DNA of 64,000 nt from Rhodocollybia butyracea (GCA_015501585.1 JADNRY010000099.1:142529-206528); one strand, 5' to 3'; shown: positions 11,085 to 23,133, numbered from the stretch's first letter. Notes: generated from the sequence alone by a model not told the origin. Made by a program: numbers and translations.

Positions 11085-12950
11085 ATGCAGGATCCCTTTG
11101 ACCAACGACTTGCCCGACGAGGAAAGCACCGTGGATCGTCTCGCTACTATATTCCTGCAACATCTCCTGGCACAGTTGTACCCAGCTATGATCCTTTTGA
11201 TCCTTTTGCTCATCCTCGTCGTCTTGACGCGTTGAGCACAAGCTCTACGTCCTCAGACGATCTTAACTTTATACGTTTTCAAATGACAATGCCTGGTGTA
11301 CCACCGATGCGGCTAAAGGCAGCGTGGTTACACGCAAAACACGACACGCGTCTCGCGACAAAGCTGGCGTCCGACCCGTCATGGATTCCTCCTGTACAGC
11401 CATCTCGCACCAAATCAACTGAAATACACGGCGAGGAGGATGGGAAAGCAGAAATCAGTGCCTCTGCTCTTAGAGAAAAACAGATGGAATCCGACTTTTA
11501 TGCCGCACTCGCTCGCCATGAACAAAACAAGAATATGGTCGTTGATGTTGATTCGGGCACTGGGACAGAGGATGGTAGAGATGAACGAGCACATAAACGA
11601 GGTCGGAAAGAATCAACTGGTATATTATTGTTGCTCTTCAATACATGTTCAACTAATGCCTTCCGCTTCGTGTGCATTAGCCGGGCCTGGACCGGCCACA
11701 CAATCGAACCTGAAGCGTAAGCTGGAGACTTCATCAACATCCTCCCAACCATCTCCGCGTCCAACACAGCAGACCAAGGCAAAGGAATCGTCCGCTCGCA
11801 ATAGTCAAGCTACTTCAAATGCTCCTTCTCATCTCAAATATCACTTTCACGACTCGTTCCAGTATCTGGATGGTGTGATGATTCGGTTAGGAATGACACA
11901 GTTTAAGCTACACAGAACAGTAAGTTTCGCGTGTCTTGTTATTCTTCTTTGATTGATGTTATCGATGTAGTTATTGGCCGAGCATGGAGTCTGGTTCAAG
12001 GCCCGCTTTGAAGAGGATCCGGATGACATGCTTCAAGAGCTTCCGGTGTATATTCTGGATGGAGTAGTCGAGGAGCCTGATTTCGTCAATTTATTGACTG
12101 CGGTAAAAGAAGCTATGTGTGTTTATTCTCTTGTTTTCGGTAATACTACCTGTTTTACTGATGGCGCTTTCACGACAGAACTTACGTCGACCATCCACCA
12201 AAATGTATTGTTCTCGTTTCGATCCTCCGGGCTGCTCATAAGCTCCAGTTCACTCGTTTCAAGAATTGGGCGATAGGTCTCCTGGAGAAGATGTGGCCAG
12301 CGGAACTTGAACCTTTGTCGGAAAGCTCCCACACGACGCGTTTGTCCACGCGGCTGTCTCCCAATGAAGCAACTGCTGTCGTGTCCGTCGCTCGTGAATG
12401 TGGTCTTGGAAGTGTGCTGAAACGAGCGCTATATGAGCTCGTACGAACTGATTGTTTTGGACAGAAGAGCACGTCGTTGGCGTCTGCAAGTAAGACTTCT
12501 GGCGTTTCAAACGGTACGCTCTCACCTAGCGATTACCACCTTCTCGTACAAGCCCGTGAAAGACTTGTCTCTTTATGGATCTCCGTTGCCGCTGCGTCTT
12601 TTCCTCCCTGTTCGGATGCCGCAAGTGGACCTTGCGTAGCACGCGGTCCGGTCCCAGATACCACCATCTTCAGACTGCTGTATGAAAATCCGAGTCCTTC
12701 CCGTCATTTAGTGCAAGGCTTCAATGACAACGATATCAAGACGGATATGGAAGTTTCTAGATCCTTGTTCGAAACGTATATGAACGATCCACTTGGTGGA
12801 GTGGAGAAGCTTGCGTTGCTGTGTTGGAAAGGTGGTCTAGAGGAGATGGGGCTAGGGTATTGTGCGCCGTGTGCGCAAGCTCGGAAAGAATTTTGGGTGA
12901 AATGCAGGGAGGAGTGGTGGGAGATTTTTGGGCAGGTTGTTGGTTGCTGA
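11085..12950 (+). CDS. BTB/POZ domain protein, copy B1 (intact)
   Basis: Four exons, 11085-11619, 11681-11919, 11971-12116 and 12179-12950, join to 1692 nt (563 aa) with canonical splice sites. About 240 residues of low-complexity, Ser/Pro/charged N-terminal sequence (with DPFDPFAHP and a basic HKRGRK stretch) precede the BTB core, which begins FHDSFQYLDGVMIRLGMTQF, then FKLHRTLLAEHGVWFKARF. The core continues through EEPDFVNLLTAVKEA to an IL.AAHKLQF.RFKNWAI segment typical of Agaricomycete BTB proteins. The C-terminal half has conserved Cys residues (CAPCAQARKEFW) and ends WWEIFGQVVGC. BTB domains mediate dimerisation and often link substrates to cullin-3; no other partner domain is seen. 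This is the only uninterrupted member of five copies here. Confidence 0.8.
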
Positions 12951-13074
12951 AATTGTCTTGACCGAGATCCTTGTGCGTAGGGCTTGCTTGCATTGCTTGT
13001 CGAATGTTCTATACTGTACAAATTACTATGCTGAAAATATTTCTTTTTCGGGCCGCTGACTCTATCTTTGTCCT

Positions 13075-13205
13075 TCGACAATTTCCAACGTCTTCGTACG
13101 GCAGGATAGGCATCATCGAATTATATAGCCACGAATGACAACACTTCGTCTGTTGACCGGCCGTGACCTTTCTAGTACAGAACATCCATTCTAAGTGCAA
13201 GTACC
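13075..13205 (+). pseudogene. UPF1 5'-end fragment
   Basis: About 130 bp match the start of the UPF1-like pseudogenes at 41430 and 55700 (the CTTCGTAYGGCRGGATAGG...CATCGA region and the CTTCGTCTGTTGACC block). The frame is broken. It lies just after BTB1, as similar UPF1-type starts (ATGGATCCGTTCGACAACTT) lie after the other BTB copies. Confidence 0.55.
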
Positions 13206-14018
13206 AGCACCTGACCAGCACCATCAAGTGAGAAAAGATCGAACTCCAAGTTGTCGTAAATCTGACAAGATAGGAAGTAAAAGGGATAAAAGCGCAGACA
13301 TGAATGAGTAGACGCATGATATTTTCCCAGTGGCTGACCAATGTATCAATGTTTTGACACCAACTTGAAGGATACAGATGATTGATGTAGACGCGGAGTC
13401 AAAGTTGATGCAGATGTAAGTATGCCAGCGATGCTGGGTGTACATATGGCGTCAGGGGTACTCAAGCCAGACATGCGGTTAGAGCTCCGTTAGAGGGGTT
13501 GAGGAGTGGTTGAGGCCTGAAGGCCTGAAGCTTGAAACTGAAGGATGTGGGTATAAAGGAAATTGAACGACGTACAAAACACGTTGAAGCGTGTCGCCGC
13601 ATTTAGCAAAGCATTACCTCCGTTTGCCTCGCCATTGGCACCGTCGCACCCTGTCATCACATGAACGTATCAGCTACGAGTGCAGGTATATTAAAAGATT
13701 ACAGCAGTCCTGGATGGTGGCTGTGGTTGGAAAAACAAAGATTGGTGGGCGCCTTTGCCTAATTAAGTCCGTTCTACGATCATCTCGGTGCTGTAGATCT
13801 TCGGCCCTAGGTCTCAGTACTCCAGTATCAGTCTGAGGGATGGTATATCTGGGCAGAAAGCAAGAATAGAACACGATAGAGTCGAACACCTATTTTTCAA
13901 GGATCTATAATTGAATCTGTGATTCATGAGATACATTGTTGGAACTGTCCTGCCACAAAAAACCTGTTGAGCAAATCTTATTTAGACAGAGCAGCATATG
14001 AACTCGGACTAGATTAAC
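13206..14018. other. Unassigned region
   Basis: No gene could be supported. Open frames (13224-13445 minus; 13591-13836 plus; 13674-13889 minus) overlap and lack motifs. Confidence 0.35.
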
Positions 14019-15773
14019 ATGCATTTCTATTTTATTCACCCCAGTTTCCCTCAGTATCTGTTTTACAATGCTCATCCCAAACCTGTTGAGTACACCAGTG
14101 GCAAATTCAACTACAAACATCACAGAAGTCTTGGCGATGTCCACTACTATTCCCCCACTGGGGATAGCATGCCGGAAACATGTAGCGTAGTACGCTGCCG
14201 GACTACACTTCAAATATTTTGGAGTTGCACTAGCGTGCTCATTGCTTGTACTTGGGTATCGATTCATCCCAACATTCCAGGACGCAAGGACAAGTCGTTG
14301 AGGGTCTTTGCAGAAAGATATTCTTGATGCTTGTCACTCTGATAATACCAGAGATGATGTTGTACTGGGCCTGCCGTGAGTGGTACTCCGCGAGGATACT
14401 TGCAAAACGTATGGACCTTAAAATCTTAAATATCTCAATCTTCTGTTCAATGCACTAATATATTATAACGCTAGGTTTCAAAGAGAAGGGATGGACAAAG
14501 TCCCATGCATTCTTTGCATTGATGGGAGGATTTGCCCTATATGAAGGGGAAAATTTTATCTGTGTTTTACGAGTCATGCCACATGATATCACTAAAGCGG
14601 CGGTCAAAAAACGCAACAAGATTACACGGACTCTTGCTGGTGCCACTTACAGCAATAGCGAACTTGATGATCGCTCGCTTCTAGCTCATGTGGACTTCAT
14701 TGGCCAAATGTCTGAACATGAATTCAAGGACCGCAGTCACAGCGATGGGTTCTCCAAATTCATTACTGTTGCCCAAACCACTTGGTTGGTCATCCAACTC
14801 TTGGCTAGAGTAGCTCAAAGGCTTCCTGCAACTGAGCTTGAAATCATGACTGCTGCCTATGCTTTCTGTTGTATTTTTTCTGGTGGAACAAGCCACAGGG
14901 AGTTGGGTGGTCCTATTTGCATTCAACGAGCTCAAAAAGGTAGCTTATCCTTGAGCTCATCATTTCAGTAACGGCTTCAAATATCTCTGACATCTTAATT
15001 TATTAGTCTCCAGCCGAGTCCCCTGATCTTAATTCTGCAACATTCGAGAAGGGATGGTGGCAACAATACAACTGCTGATTTGATGTCTGCCCACCAGGCC
15101 CCAAAGCACCTGACATTCTCCTCATCCATTATCAGTGCCATCCAAGCATTTCACAAAATCTGGAATTTATCTGGCGAGCTATTTGCAGTTCTTTCTTCAT
15201 TATGTTTCAAGGCCCATCTCATACAAGATCTGATATTGCACATCTCTTTGAGAGTTCAAGTATAATTGAAAAGATTCTCTTTGTTGCAGTGTGCTTGATC
15301 TGGTACCCAGTCTTCCTCTTTGTATGGCTGGTGAGCTTCACAGCCGGCTTTGAATCAGGTCACCATGAAGGAAAAATTCAATCTTTTGAACATCATTTCG
15401 GTATAGTTAGGTTCATAAAAGGTTATTTTATTTCCTGTGGTGCAGCAACAGTATTTGGTGCTATTCATTGCACTGCTTGGGACTGACTTTTCCAAGTGCC
15501 AGGGTACATCTCCTATGGTGATATCTTCATCAATTGTTGTAGGTGTTCCAGCAGTTTGGCCCATTCCCTATTTGGTGCGAGACACCGCTTTGGTAAAGCG
15601 GTTTGGGTACTCTGCCCGATATTGTAGCTGTTACATTTTTTTGGTTACTGGCTACGGTTGTATATCTGCTTGCTCGCCTTATTCTCATTGTACTGTCATT
15701 CATGACTTTGCAAAATTTACCTTCCGGAGCTCTAAAGACTGTCCAGTGGACAACATATATCCCGCATATCTAG
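14019..15773 (+). pseudogene. Multi-pass membrane protein of an Agaricomycete-expanded family
   Basis: The hallmarks of this unnamed family occur in order. A hydrophobic CTSVLIACTWVSIHPNIPG segment (about 14220-14280) is followed by MLVTLIIPEMMLYWACREW (about 14325-14385). Then come a MGGFALYEG segment (14522), DRSHSDGFSKF with a QTTWLVIQLLARV helix (14732-14820), and TELEIMTAAYAF then FFWWNKP in another frame (14835-14895). A TM pair around IEKILFVAVCLIWYPVFLFV (15265-15330) and the usual end LPSGALKTVQWTTYIPHI, stop at 15771-15773, complete it. Putative introns are near 14405-14473 and after 14935. At least two places (near 14310 and 14877) need a one-base shift that no intron obviously explains, so it is a recent pseudogene or carries sequencing errors in T-runs. 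Start not certain. Function unknown. Confidence 0.6.
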
Positions 15774-16099
15774 CTTTTCATTCCTTCCTTCTTCACACAT
15801 AGTCCCATACAATACGTATTCCATTTCATGCTTGCTTGATTTCCTTCTTAAATATCTTTTATTTATACTTTTATGCTTTCTCCTACGAAGTTGTAGGAAG
15901 GTCAGCGGTCCTACATAGTAAACTACATGCAATCTAACGTTAAACGGGTCCCTACAGAAAGATCACTATAACTTAGAAATCAAGGTAGCGAGTGTCATGT
16001 TTTCTGGGAAAGAGAATATTATGTTGTTGCGTGAGGAGCAATTCGGAGCATTGGCAAGGGATTGGGCTTTTGAATGATCAGACTGAAGGGGTTCCCGGT
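15774..16099. other. Intergenic
   Basis: No gene seen. It probably holds the 3' flank of the membrane-protein gene. Confidence 0.3.
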
Positions 16100-17460
16100 T
16101 CAATGAGTGGTGGATACTCATAGTTTGAACAACCCATTGGATTTGCCAATCATGGTCATGGTGACTTGCTCTGTGTAATTCACTCATAAAGAAGGTCTGG
16201 ATCAACTTTGTTGTTGTTGGCTGGTAAATCTATAATCTTCCAGATTTTTACCGAGGCACTGAATCATACAGTCTGGAGCAAGAGGTGTGCAAAAATTTTA
16301 TATTGTATATCACGTTGTATTTTGGTCTTAAGCTCAACTAACCCCCCCTCCCTCCCTCCCTATCAAATAGGGAAGGATATTCCCACGCATCGTCAGCCGT
16401 TTGCAGCAGACAGTATTCTAGCCTCACTATATAACACTTCATGAAACAAAATCTGAACCGGGAAGAGGGTCAGTTCTTCGCTTGATGGTTTAAGATTTGC
16501 TCTTTCTATGTATTCTATGCATCCGTTACTTAGTAGCCCTAATTACATTGTTTTTGCATTCATTATTCCAGAACCAATTGGTTTTGTCTCACCTGAGGTA
16601 CACTATATGCTTCTTAAACTCTCTGGAATGATGGCAGAATAGGAGATTCACACTACTATGAGCTCATAACTGGTCAGCAGAGCCTCGGTAAGCTATCCAG
16701 CAAGGATAAATGTTCAAAACATACAAGAAGCATGCAAATCAACCGCTCCAGGCCCAGGTATAGCAAAAAATGATGTTGAGAAATTGTACTCCTAAGTCCT
16801 CAGACCCCCCCCCCCTCCCTATATGGCCGAGATGACCGATGCACACCTCTTGGTCTGGAGTGAGCATTTTACTTTCGCAGGAATCGCAGCCTGCAGGTTG
16901 CAAGACGGTGTCATATAAACCTCCCCAGGAGAAAAATGCGTCTGGAAAACGTGGTACCGTGATATTGATTTTGAGCACCCCACTGATCCAGGTAAACAAT
17001 CCGGATGGTCACCGCAATCAGAGTCGAAGTTCTGCAAATGGAGTGTCCCCTCAAGCGTCATCGGAAGAGACTTCAAGGCACCCTCGAGTCTCGAGTCTCG
17101 ACATGAGCTTGTACTATGGATGTCCCTCAGGACTGGTACGCGCTTGTTAGATATATTGAGGTGTATGGGGATCTCCTTCTTGACTCTCCTTTTGACACAA
17201 GTCCATCGATTCCGGAGCTGCCTCACGAGTCACCGCTCGGGGGCGAGCAGCACAGTACCATTACATGAATGTAAAGCCTCAGCCTAAAGGTATCGCCGTG
17301 AAGAGGTTATTTTTATTCCTAATACCTTTAGGAATACAGTTGTAGTGTATAGGAGCCTGCTGAATGAAAGATGTTTTGTGTGGTAAAGACTGTGGATGAA
17401 TTGGATGAAAGTCTCAGTATGTAGAATTTCTTGTCCTTATTTTATAAAAAAATTGTAGCT
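16100..17460 (+). pseudogene. Kinase-like/PB1 family, copy C (partial, MITE-interrupted)
   Basis: The exon ending in LCVIHS-type sequence before a GTCTGG donor (about 16120-16196) and the next exon (ATTTTTACCGAGGCA, 16252) match copies A and E. This second exon is split at the family's intron boundary by the MITE at 16279-16852. The long exon resumes at about 16915-17420: a GGTCACCGCAATCAGAGTCG block, VYGDLLLDSPFDTSPSIPELP in shifted frames, then EEVIFIPNTF-like sequence. Several indels break the frame. No PB1 exon or N-terminal exons are present. Non-functional. Confidence 0.65.
16279..16852. mobile_element. hAT-type MITE, 574 bp, with 8-bp target duplication
   Basis: The element begins CAAGAGGTGTGCA and ends TGCACACCTCTTG, a perfect 13-bp terminal inverted repeat. 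It is flanked by GTCTGGAG at 16271-16278 and 16853-16860. An 8-bp duplication with short CA..TG-ended inverted repeats is the hAT pattern. No transposase is encoded. It carries a CCCTCC-rich run (16327-16361) and a poly-C run (16804-16818). Removing one GTCTGGAG and the element restores the copy-C sequence as seen in copy B (TCTGGAGTGAGCATTTT). Confidence 0.88.
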
Positions 17461-18306
17461 GACCTTTCAATATCAATGTTCAGTAGAAGAATTCGAGACG
17501 CTGCATTGAAACAGAAGATCTCTCCCGCAAGACATCCATATGCTTTCTTTGTGGGGCTGAGTTCACTGCCAAACATTTGATGAGTCGGTTCTTTCATTGG
17601 CTTGCTTTTCTGAATATTCTGAACTTTTAACCAGACCACACAGATTCTCACCTCGGTGTGAGCCCATATGCTTACACTTACTGTCCCCCGAAATTTGGTA
17701 CTCTCCATGTGAAACAACGCATGAACATTACTGTGAACACGGTAGACACACTGACAGGATGATCAACACATAAGAAACAACTTTCAAATGACTATATGCA
17801 CACAAGCTTGAAATATGTACTAATGTAGCTGTCAAGCGAGTCTCTGACACTCTGTAGTGCTCTAGTACCTTGTAGTACCTAACTCTATCAAGCATAAACA
17901 CCTTATTACTCGTGGCCTGCGGCATGCTGCCCTCAAGCTGCCCTTGGAGTAACAATACAATGAGCGCGCAGAGACTCCTGGGAAATGGCAAGGATTACAA
18001 GGAGACGGAGAGGAGGAGAAAAGCATGTGTGTGAAGAACATCTTCAGCTCAGACAAAAGAAAGATTCAAGATAGAATGAACGAATGAATGGATAATCAAT
18101 TGATAATCAAAGCAGTAGGTCGGTTTAGAGGTTGGTTGGCAAATAATTTACTGGGCGCAGAGGAAGGAATCGAAGGGAAAAAGTGCCTTTGTGGGGTTGG
18201 ATGCGTGTTCAGCCTGTCTTTTGATCGACCATCAAAAAGGCCGGGCCGTACAAAGCCGAGAGTCTAAGTCACGAATAAATTTCCTTTTGAGCGAATTTGA
18301 ACCACC
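17461..18306. other. Unassigned region before BTB2
   Basis: No gene could be supported. The part from about 18280 resembles the sequence just upstream of the BTB1 start codon. Confidence 0.35.
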
Positions 18307-20120
18307 ATGGATCCCTTTGAACTACGATATGGACGACGCGAAAGCACCGTGGATCACCTTGCTACTATAGTCCTCCAACGTCTCCTGTACCCAGCTTTGA
18401 TCCTTTTGCTCCCCCTCGTGTCTTGACGCGTTGAACACAAGCTCTACGTCCTCAGACGATCTTAGCTTTATACATTTTCAGATGACAATGCCTGGTGTGC
18501 CAACCGACGCGGGTAAAGGCAGCATGGCTACACCGCAAAACACGACACGTGTCTCGCGACAAAGTTGGCGTCCGACCCGTCATGGATTCCTCCTGTACAA
18601 CCATCTCCGCCAAATCAGCAGAAATCAATATTGCTGCTCTTAGAGAAAACCAGATAGAATCCGCCTTTCAATTTCATGCCCCACTCGCTCGCCGTAAGCA
18701 ACCAAGAATATGGCCATTGACTCAATTCGGGCCCAGGGTCCGAAGAAGGTGATGAACAAGCACATAAACATAATTAGCAAGAATAACTGTATGTTATTGT
18801 TGCTCTTCAACACATGTTGTTCAACTAAAGTCATCTGCTTTGTGCGCTAGCTGGCCTGGACCAGCCACACAATCGAACTTGAAGCTTGAAGCGTAAACTG
18901 GAGACTTCATCGACATCCTCCAACCATTCCGCGCCGAAGCAGTGGTTCAAGTTGAGGGACTCATCTGGTCTGAATAGTCAAGCTACTTCAAATTCTCCAT
19001 CGCATCTTAAATATCACTTTCACGACTCGTTCCAGTAATTGGATGGTGTGATAATTCGGTTAGGACAGACACAGTTTAAGCTACAAAAAATGGTAAGTTT
19101 CGAATCTCCTGTGATTCTTCTTTGACTGATGTTATCGATGTAGTTATTGGCGAGCATGGAGTCTGGTTCAAGGCCCGTTTTGAGGAGGATCCGGATGACA
19201 TGCTTCAAGAGCTTCCGGTGTATATTCTGGATGGAGTAGTCGAGGAGCCTGATTTCGTCAATTTATTGACTGCGGTAAAAGAAGCTATGTGTGTTTATTC
19301 TCTTGTTTTCGCGACACTATCTGCTTACTGATGATGCTTTCACAACAGAACTTACGTCGACCATCCACCAAAATGTATTGTTCTCGTTTCGATCCTCCGG
19401 GCTGCTCATAAGCTCCAGTTCACTCGTTTCAAGAATTGGGCGATAGGTCTCTTGGAGAAGATGTGGCCAGCGGAACTAGAACCTTTACCGGAAAGCTCCC
19501 ACACGACGCGTTTGTCCACGCGGCTGTCTCCCGATGAAGCAACTGCTATCGTGCCCGTCGCTCGTGAATGTGGTCTTGGAAGTGTGCTGAAGCGAGCACT
19601 ATATGAGCTCGTACGAACTGATTGTTTTGGACAGAAGAGCACGTCGTTGGCGTCTGCAAGTAAGACTTCTGGCGTTTCAAACGGTACGCTCTCACCTAGC
19701 GATTACCACCTTCTCGTACAAGCCCGTGAAAGACTTGTCTCTTTATGGATCTCCGTTGCCGCTGCGTCTTTTCCTCCCTGTTCGGATGCCGCAAGTGGAC
19801 CTTGCGTAGCACGCGGTCCGGTCCCAGATACCTCCATCTTTAGACTGCTGTATGAAAATCCGAGTCCTTCCCGTCATTTAGTGCAAGGCTTCAATGACAA
19901 CGATATGAAGACGGATATGGAGGTCTCTAAATCCTTGTTCGAAACGTATATGAACGATCCACTTGGTGGAGTGGAGAAGCTTGCGCTGTTGTGTTGGAAA
20001 GGTGGTCTAGAGGAGACGGGGCTAGGGTATTGTGCGCCGTGTGCGCAAGCTCGGAAGGAATTTTGGGTGAAATGCAGGGAGGACTGGTGGGAGATTTTTG
20101 GGCAGGTTGTTGGTTGCTGA
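18307..20120 (+). pseudogene. BTB/POZ protein, copy B2 (5' half decayed)
   Basis: The start codon context (ACCACCATGGATCCC) is kept, but a one-base loss in exon 1 (CGACGCGAAAG against CGACGAGGAAAG in B1) shifts the frame to an early stop near 18426. More indels follow in exons 1 and 2. Exon 3 has another one-base loss at about 19150 (TTGGCGAGC for TTGGCCGAGC). In contrast exon 4 (19349-20120) is fully open, the same 772 bp as in B1, and differs from it at only a few positions. The sharp change in similarity suggests gene conversion of the 3' half. It cannot make a normal BTB protein unless expressed from an internal start. Confidence 0.8.
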
Positions 20121-20289
20121 AATTGTCTTGACCGAGATCCTTGTGCGTAGGGCTTGCTTGAATTGCTGCTTCCACACTACATAACTTCTCCTTATTGTAT
20201 AATGAATTTTTTTATACTGAAAACAAACTGAAAAATGTTTCTTTGTCGGGCCGACTCAATTTTCGGTCACGAGATAGCCAACTTGACTT

Positions 20290-21700
20290 TTTACCTTGAC
20301 CATGGATCCGTTCGACAACTTCCAGTACGACTCGGCAACCAAAGATTTTCGATTAGATGTTGGAAATTTGGCTGATTCTTGAATGCGAAATGTGACGCGA
20401 AGGCTGGATATTGAATGGATAGGCAAGTTTGAGGCAAGTCAAGACGGGTAAATTCTATTCCATTCCTGGTGCTTGTATAGTCATCGCGGCTGCCTACTAA
20501 CAACGTTCACAGTGCCACTTACCGTCTTCTAGCGCACATCCCACTCTCTCTGAAAACTCAATTTGAATCTGTTCAAGCTCTAGCTCGCTGAAACCCCGAC
20601 TCGTACAGTCAATATTCAATACCGAAACAATACTCAAAAAAACACCCTGCCTCTAATCTCCAGACAGGCTCGCGCTCTCCGTAACCAGACATCTCGCTCG
20701 CCGCCGAAGCCCAGTCATCTCCAAAGCTCAAGCTCAATCATCTGCTAACGCCGTTGCCGCGCCTGCTAAGTTCAGTTATGAACGATAACTGAACTCAACT
20801 TGTACAAGAACTTATACGGAGCCTACAAGAAAGAAAAGACTATCAAGAAGGCAAACCGTATGTCTCTGTAGACGCGGTCGTCTTTGTCCTTACTCGCCTT
20901 CGATTCTGAAAAATCTCGATGTCGAGGCCGATGTCACTAATTCAGGACAATTCGCATACCGGGCTATGCTTACCGTAGGGCGAATGTGGACATTGCGCAA
21001 GAGGTCTCCCGGATTCCAGTATCCGAATGCTCATGGCCTCACTCCTTTAACCACTTTTTCTCTGTCCTCGGTTCTGGGTTCGGTACCGGCGCCCTAGGAA
21101 TATTCTACTGCCTCATCGACGCGCAAATCCTCTCTCACTACGTCGATGAATTCAGCACCCTTGCTTCTGCGTTCTTCCTCTTCTCCCTTGGATGTCTCAA
21201 CTTGTTCATTGGCCTCATTTATCGGGAATCCGCGAAGACCAACCTGCCTATCCCTTCGTGTGTATGGAGTTGAAAGCAGTACTTCCGACAATAAATGATC
21301 CTCGTCCTGTATTCGTGAATGTTTCGCCTGCGTATCCGGGGTATCCAGGGGAGAGCATGAATGAGAAGCCGAAGCTTGCTTCCGAGTTTAGGTCATTCAG
21401 GAGTGTGAGGCGCATGAACAAGTCGGGATATCGGCTTGAGCAACAGGGAGAGAAAGTTGCGGGGTTGAGAGGGTTTATCGATATCCTGCACAGGCTGGAG
21501 GAGTCGTTGCTCAGTTATGTGACGCTCCCGCCGGGAGCTTCACCTTCTCAGGCCATTCCCGTTGGGCTTGAACGCAAGCCGTCTGCGACGTCGAGTTTTT
21601 GCGTCTCTGGAGTACGCCCGCGAGAGTGTCCATAGTGCTCACAGTGGACACAGTGCGTCGCATTATGAGGAGGAGGAATGGGTCTGAAGAAGAAGACATC
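20290..21700 (+). pseudogene. Composite: UPF1-type start, unknown segment, DUF7598-like membrane protein
   Basis: Positions 20301-20340 begin like UPF1 (MDPFDNFQYDSA), then change to an unrecognised segment (20345-20980) that recurs at 28420-29030, 31860-32290 and 33210-33870. From about 21010 a membrane protein resembling the basidiomycete DUF7598 family is read: FFSVLGSGFGTGALGIFYCL, then ASAFFLFSLGCLNLFIGLIY, then GLIYRESAKT. The frame shifts near 21260 and continues with FVNVSPAYPGYPGESMNEKP and EFRSFRSVRRMNKSGY, then VTLPPGASPSQA and SIVLTVDTVRRI (another shift, to about 21670). At least two frameshifts make it non-functional. The N-terminal helices of DUF7598 are missing in this copy. 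The family name is from memory of its typical sequence. Confidence 0.55.
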
Positions 21701-22345
21701 GACGAGATTGTTCATCGCCATCGTCCGCCGACGTTCAAGTGTAATTGTATGGCTTTGTCAAAGCACCGGTTTGCTTTTCGAACATTCTACGCTTATCTTA
21801 CGTTGATACTTAGTGTACGTTCCTTGGACGTACCACTGTATATAGTCATTGTAGCGTTAGCAATTTCCGCAATCCGATTTCTTCCACCGAACAACATTTC
21901 GCGCTGTCTGTCAATCTCGATTCAACTTCTTACCTCAAGCCAAGCGTTCTTCATGACACGGGTTTCACCATATACAGTGGTCATTTTACGATGCTTACTA
22001 TTGCATCTGAACGTAAGTTATCATCTTATGATTGAAGATTGAAGTTCTTGCCCAGATTGCATGTAGCCTGCTGACTGTTTATCTCCCCCTCCTTACTCTT
22101 TTTCATTTCTTATCCTGCTTCTTTTCGTTTCCTGACCCTTCGTTTCGTTGCTCCGGCTCATCTTTCAACCTTATCGAGTTACTATTGGGGGATAGGGAGG
22201 ACATTCGTCTACTATTTAAATCCATGAAACCACATAGACCAACAAGAAATCCGGCAGCCTTAGGTGAGAGACTTCATGAGGAGTCCAAAACCGTTTACTT
22301 CTAGCCAACTTCTAGCAGACCTTAGGATCCTTCTCGATTCAAGCC
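21701..22345. other. Unassigned region
   Basis: Short open frames with hydrophobic stretches (21780-22040, 22032-22304) were seen, but nothing recognisable. A poorly kept continuation of the preceding membrane-protein gene is possible. Confidence 0.3.
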
Positions 22346-23133
22346 ATGACAAACCCTTGCCCCACAGTCAGGCAGCTCCTGGATGGTGTAAAGTCCCTCA
22401 CCAGGAGTGATGGTACCTTCCAAGATGCATGGAGTCGTTCCTTCATCGATCCCTTCCACTGTGCTGAACAGGGTGGGTTCATCTATATCGGTCTGTGTTT
22501 GTCCCATTTGTGTTATAAAAACACCATTGTGAGGCTCACAATTGACACGCCTTGAAAAGACTTTCCTGTGCCTAGCACCATCACAAGAGCGTTCATATCT
22601 TTTGCACCGGCCGGAGCGACAATGAACCAAAGGACGGCGGGACCGAATGCATCCATCGACCTAAACCGCCCAGGAATTAACCAAAACAATGTTATACTAG
22701 GTATGTCGACGTGAACACTAGCAGATGCACAAGAAACTAACATGAGCACTTTTTCTTCATAATTGTAGTGGCAAACTTTCATACTCACCCACTTTCGCAG
22801 GACGTAGGCGGAGACGTGGAGCCTTCGCGCGCCGATAAAACTAATGCCTACGCGCGCGGGCTTCCTGGGATAGTCATCTCCCGTGGTGGTATATACTCTT
22901 ATGGGCCGGAGAATCGTGAAAATACGGCTAATCCAAAAGGATACCCTCCCTCGATCACGCCCCCGGCCATTATCAACGCCCGAAGGGAGCGCCTACCGCC
23001 CCCACCATGGCCTGTTCCGAACCAGTGGCCCGAGGCACTGGACGAGCTCTTAAAGCGGCGGCTTGGGAGGCGCCTTCCGACACCATTGTGTTGGATTGGT
23101 CTGATGCGGGCGTTGTCTACGGAGCACCGCTAA
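22346..23133 (+). pseudogene. JAMM/DUF4329-like protein with one premature TGA
   Basis: Two exons, 22346-22700 and 22769-23133, joined by a 68-bp GT...AG intron, give 240 codons. The only defect is an in-frame TGA at 22553-22555 (a CGA to TGA change would explain it). Exon 1 has a DGTFQDAW segment and EQGGFIY, where the Glu could be the first metal-site residue. The intron falls just before VANFHTHPL, followed by EPSRADKTNAY. The H-x-H-P...S-x-x-D spacing fits the JAMM metal-binding pattern and the fungal DUF4329-type proteins. PGIVISRGGIYSYGPENR follows, and the C-terminus is Pro-rich. Likely role: hydrolase-fold protein of unknown substrate; in bacteria DUF4329 occurs with RHS proteins. The frame is otherwise clean, so loss is recent, or the TGA is a read error. 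Confidence 0.6.

Noticed and set aside
12704..13081. Minus-strand 125-codon frame over the BTB 3' end
   Set aside because: Antisense to the well-supported BTB exon 4; the same shadow appears at the B2 copy.
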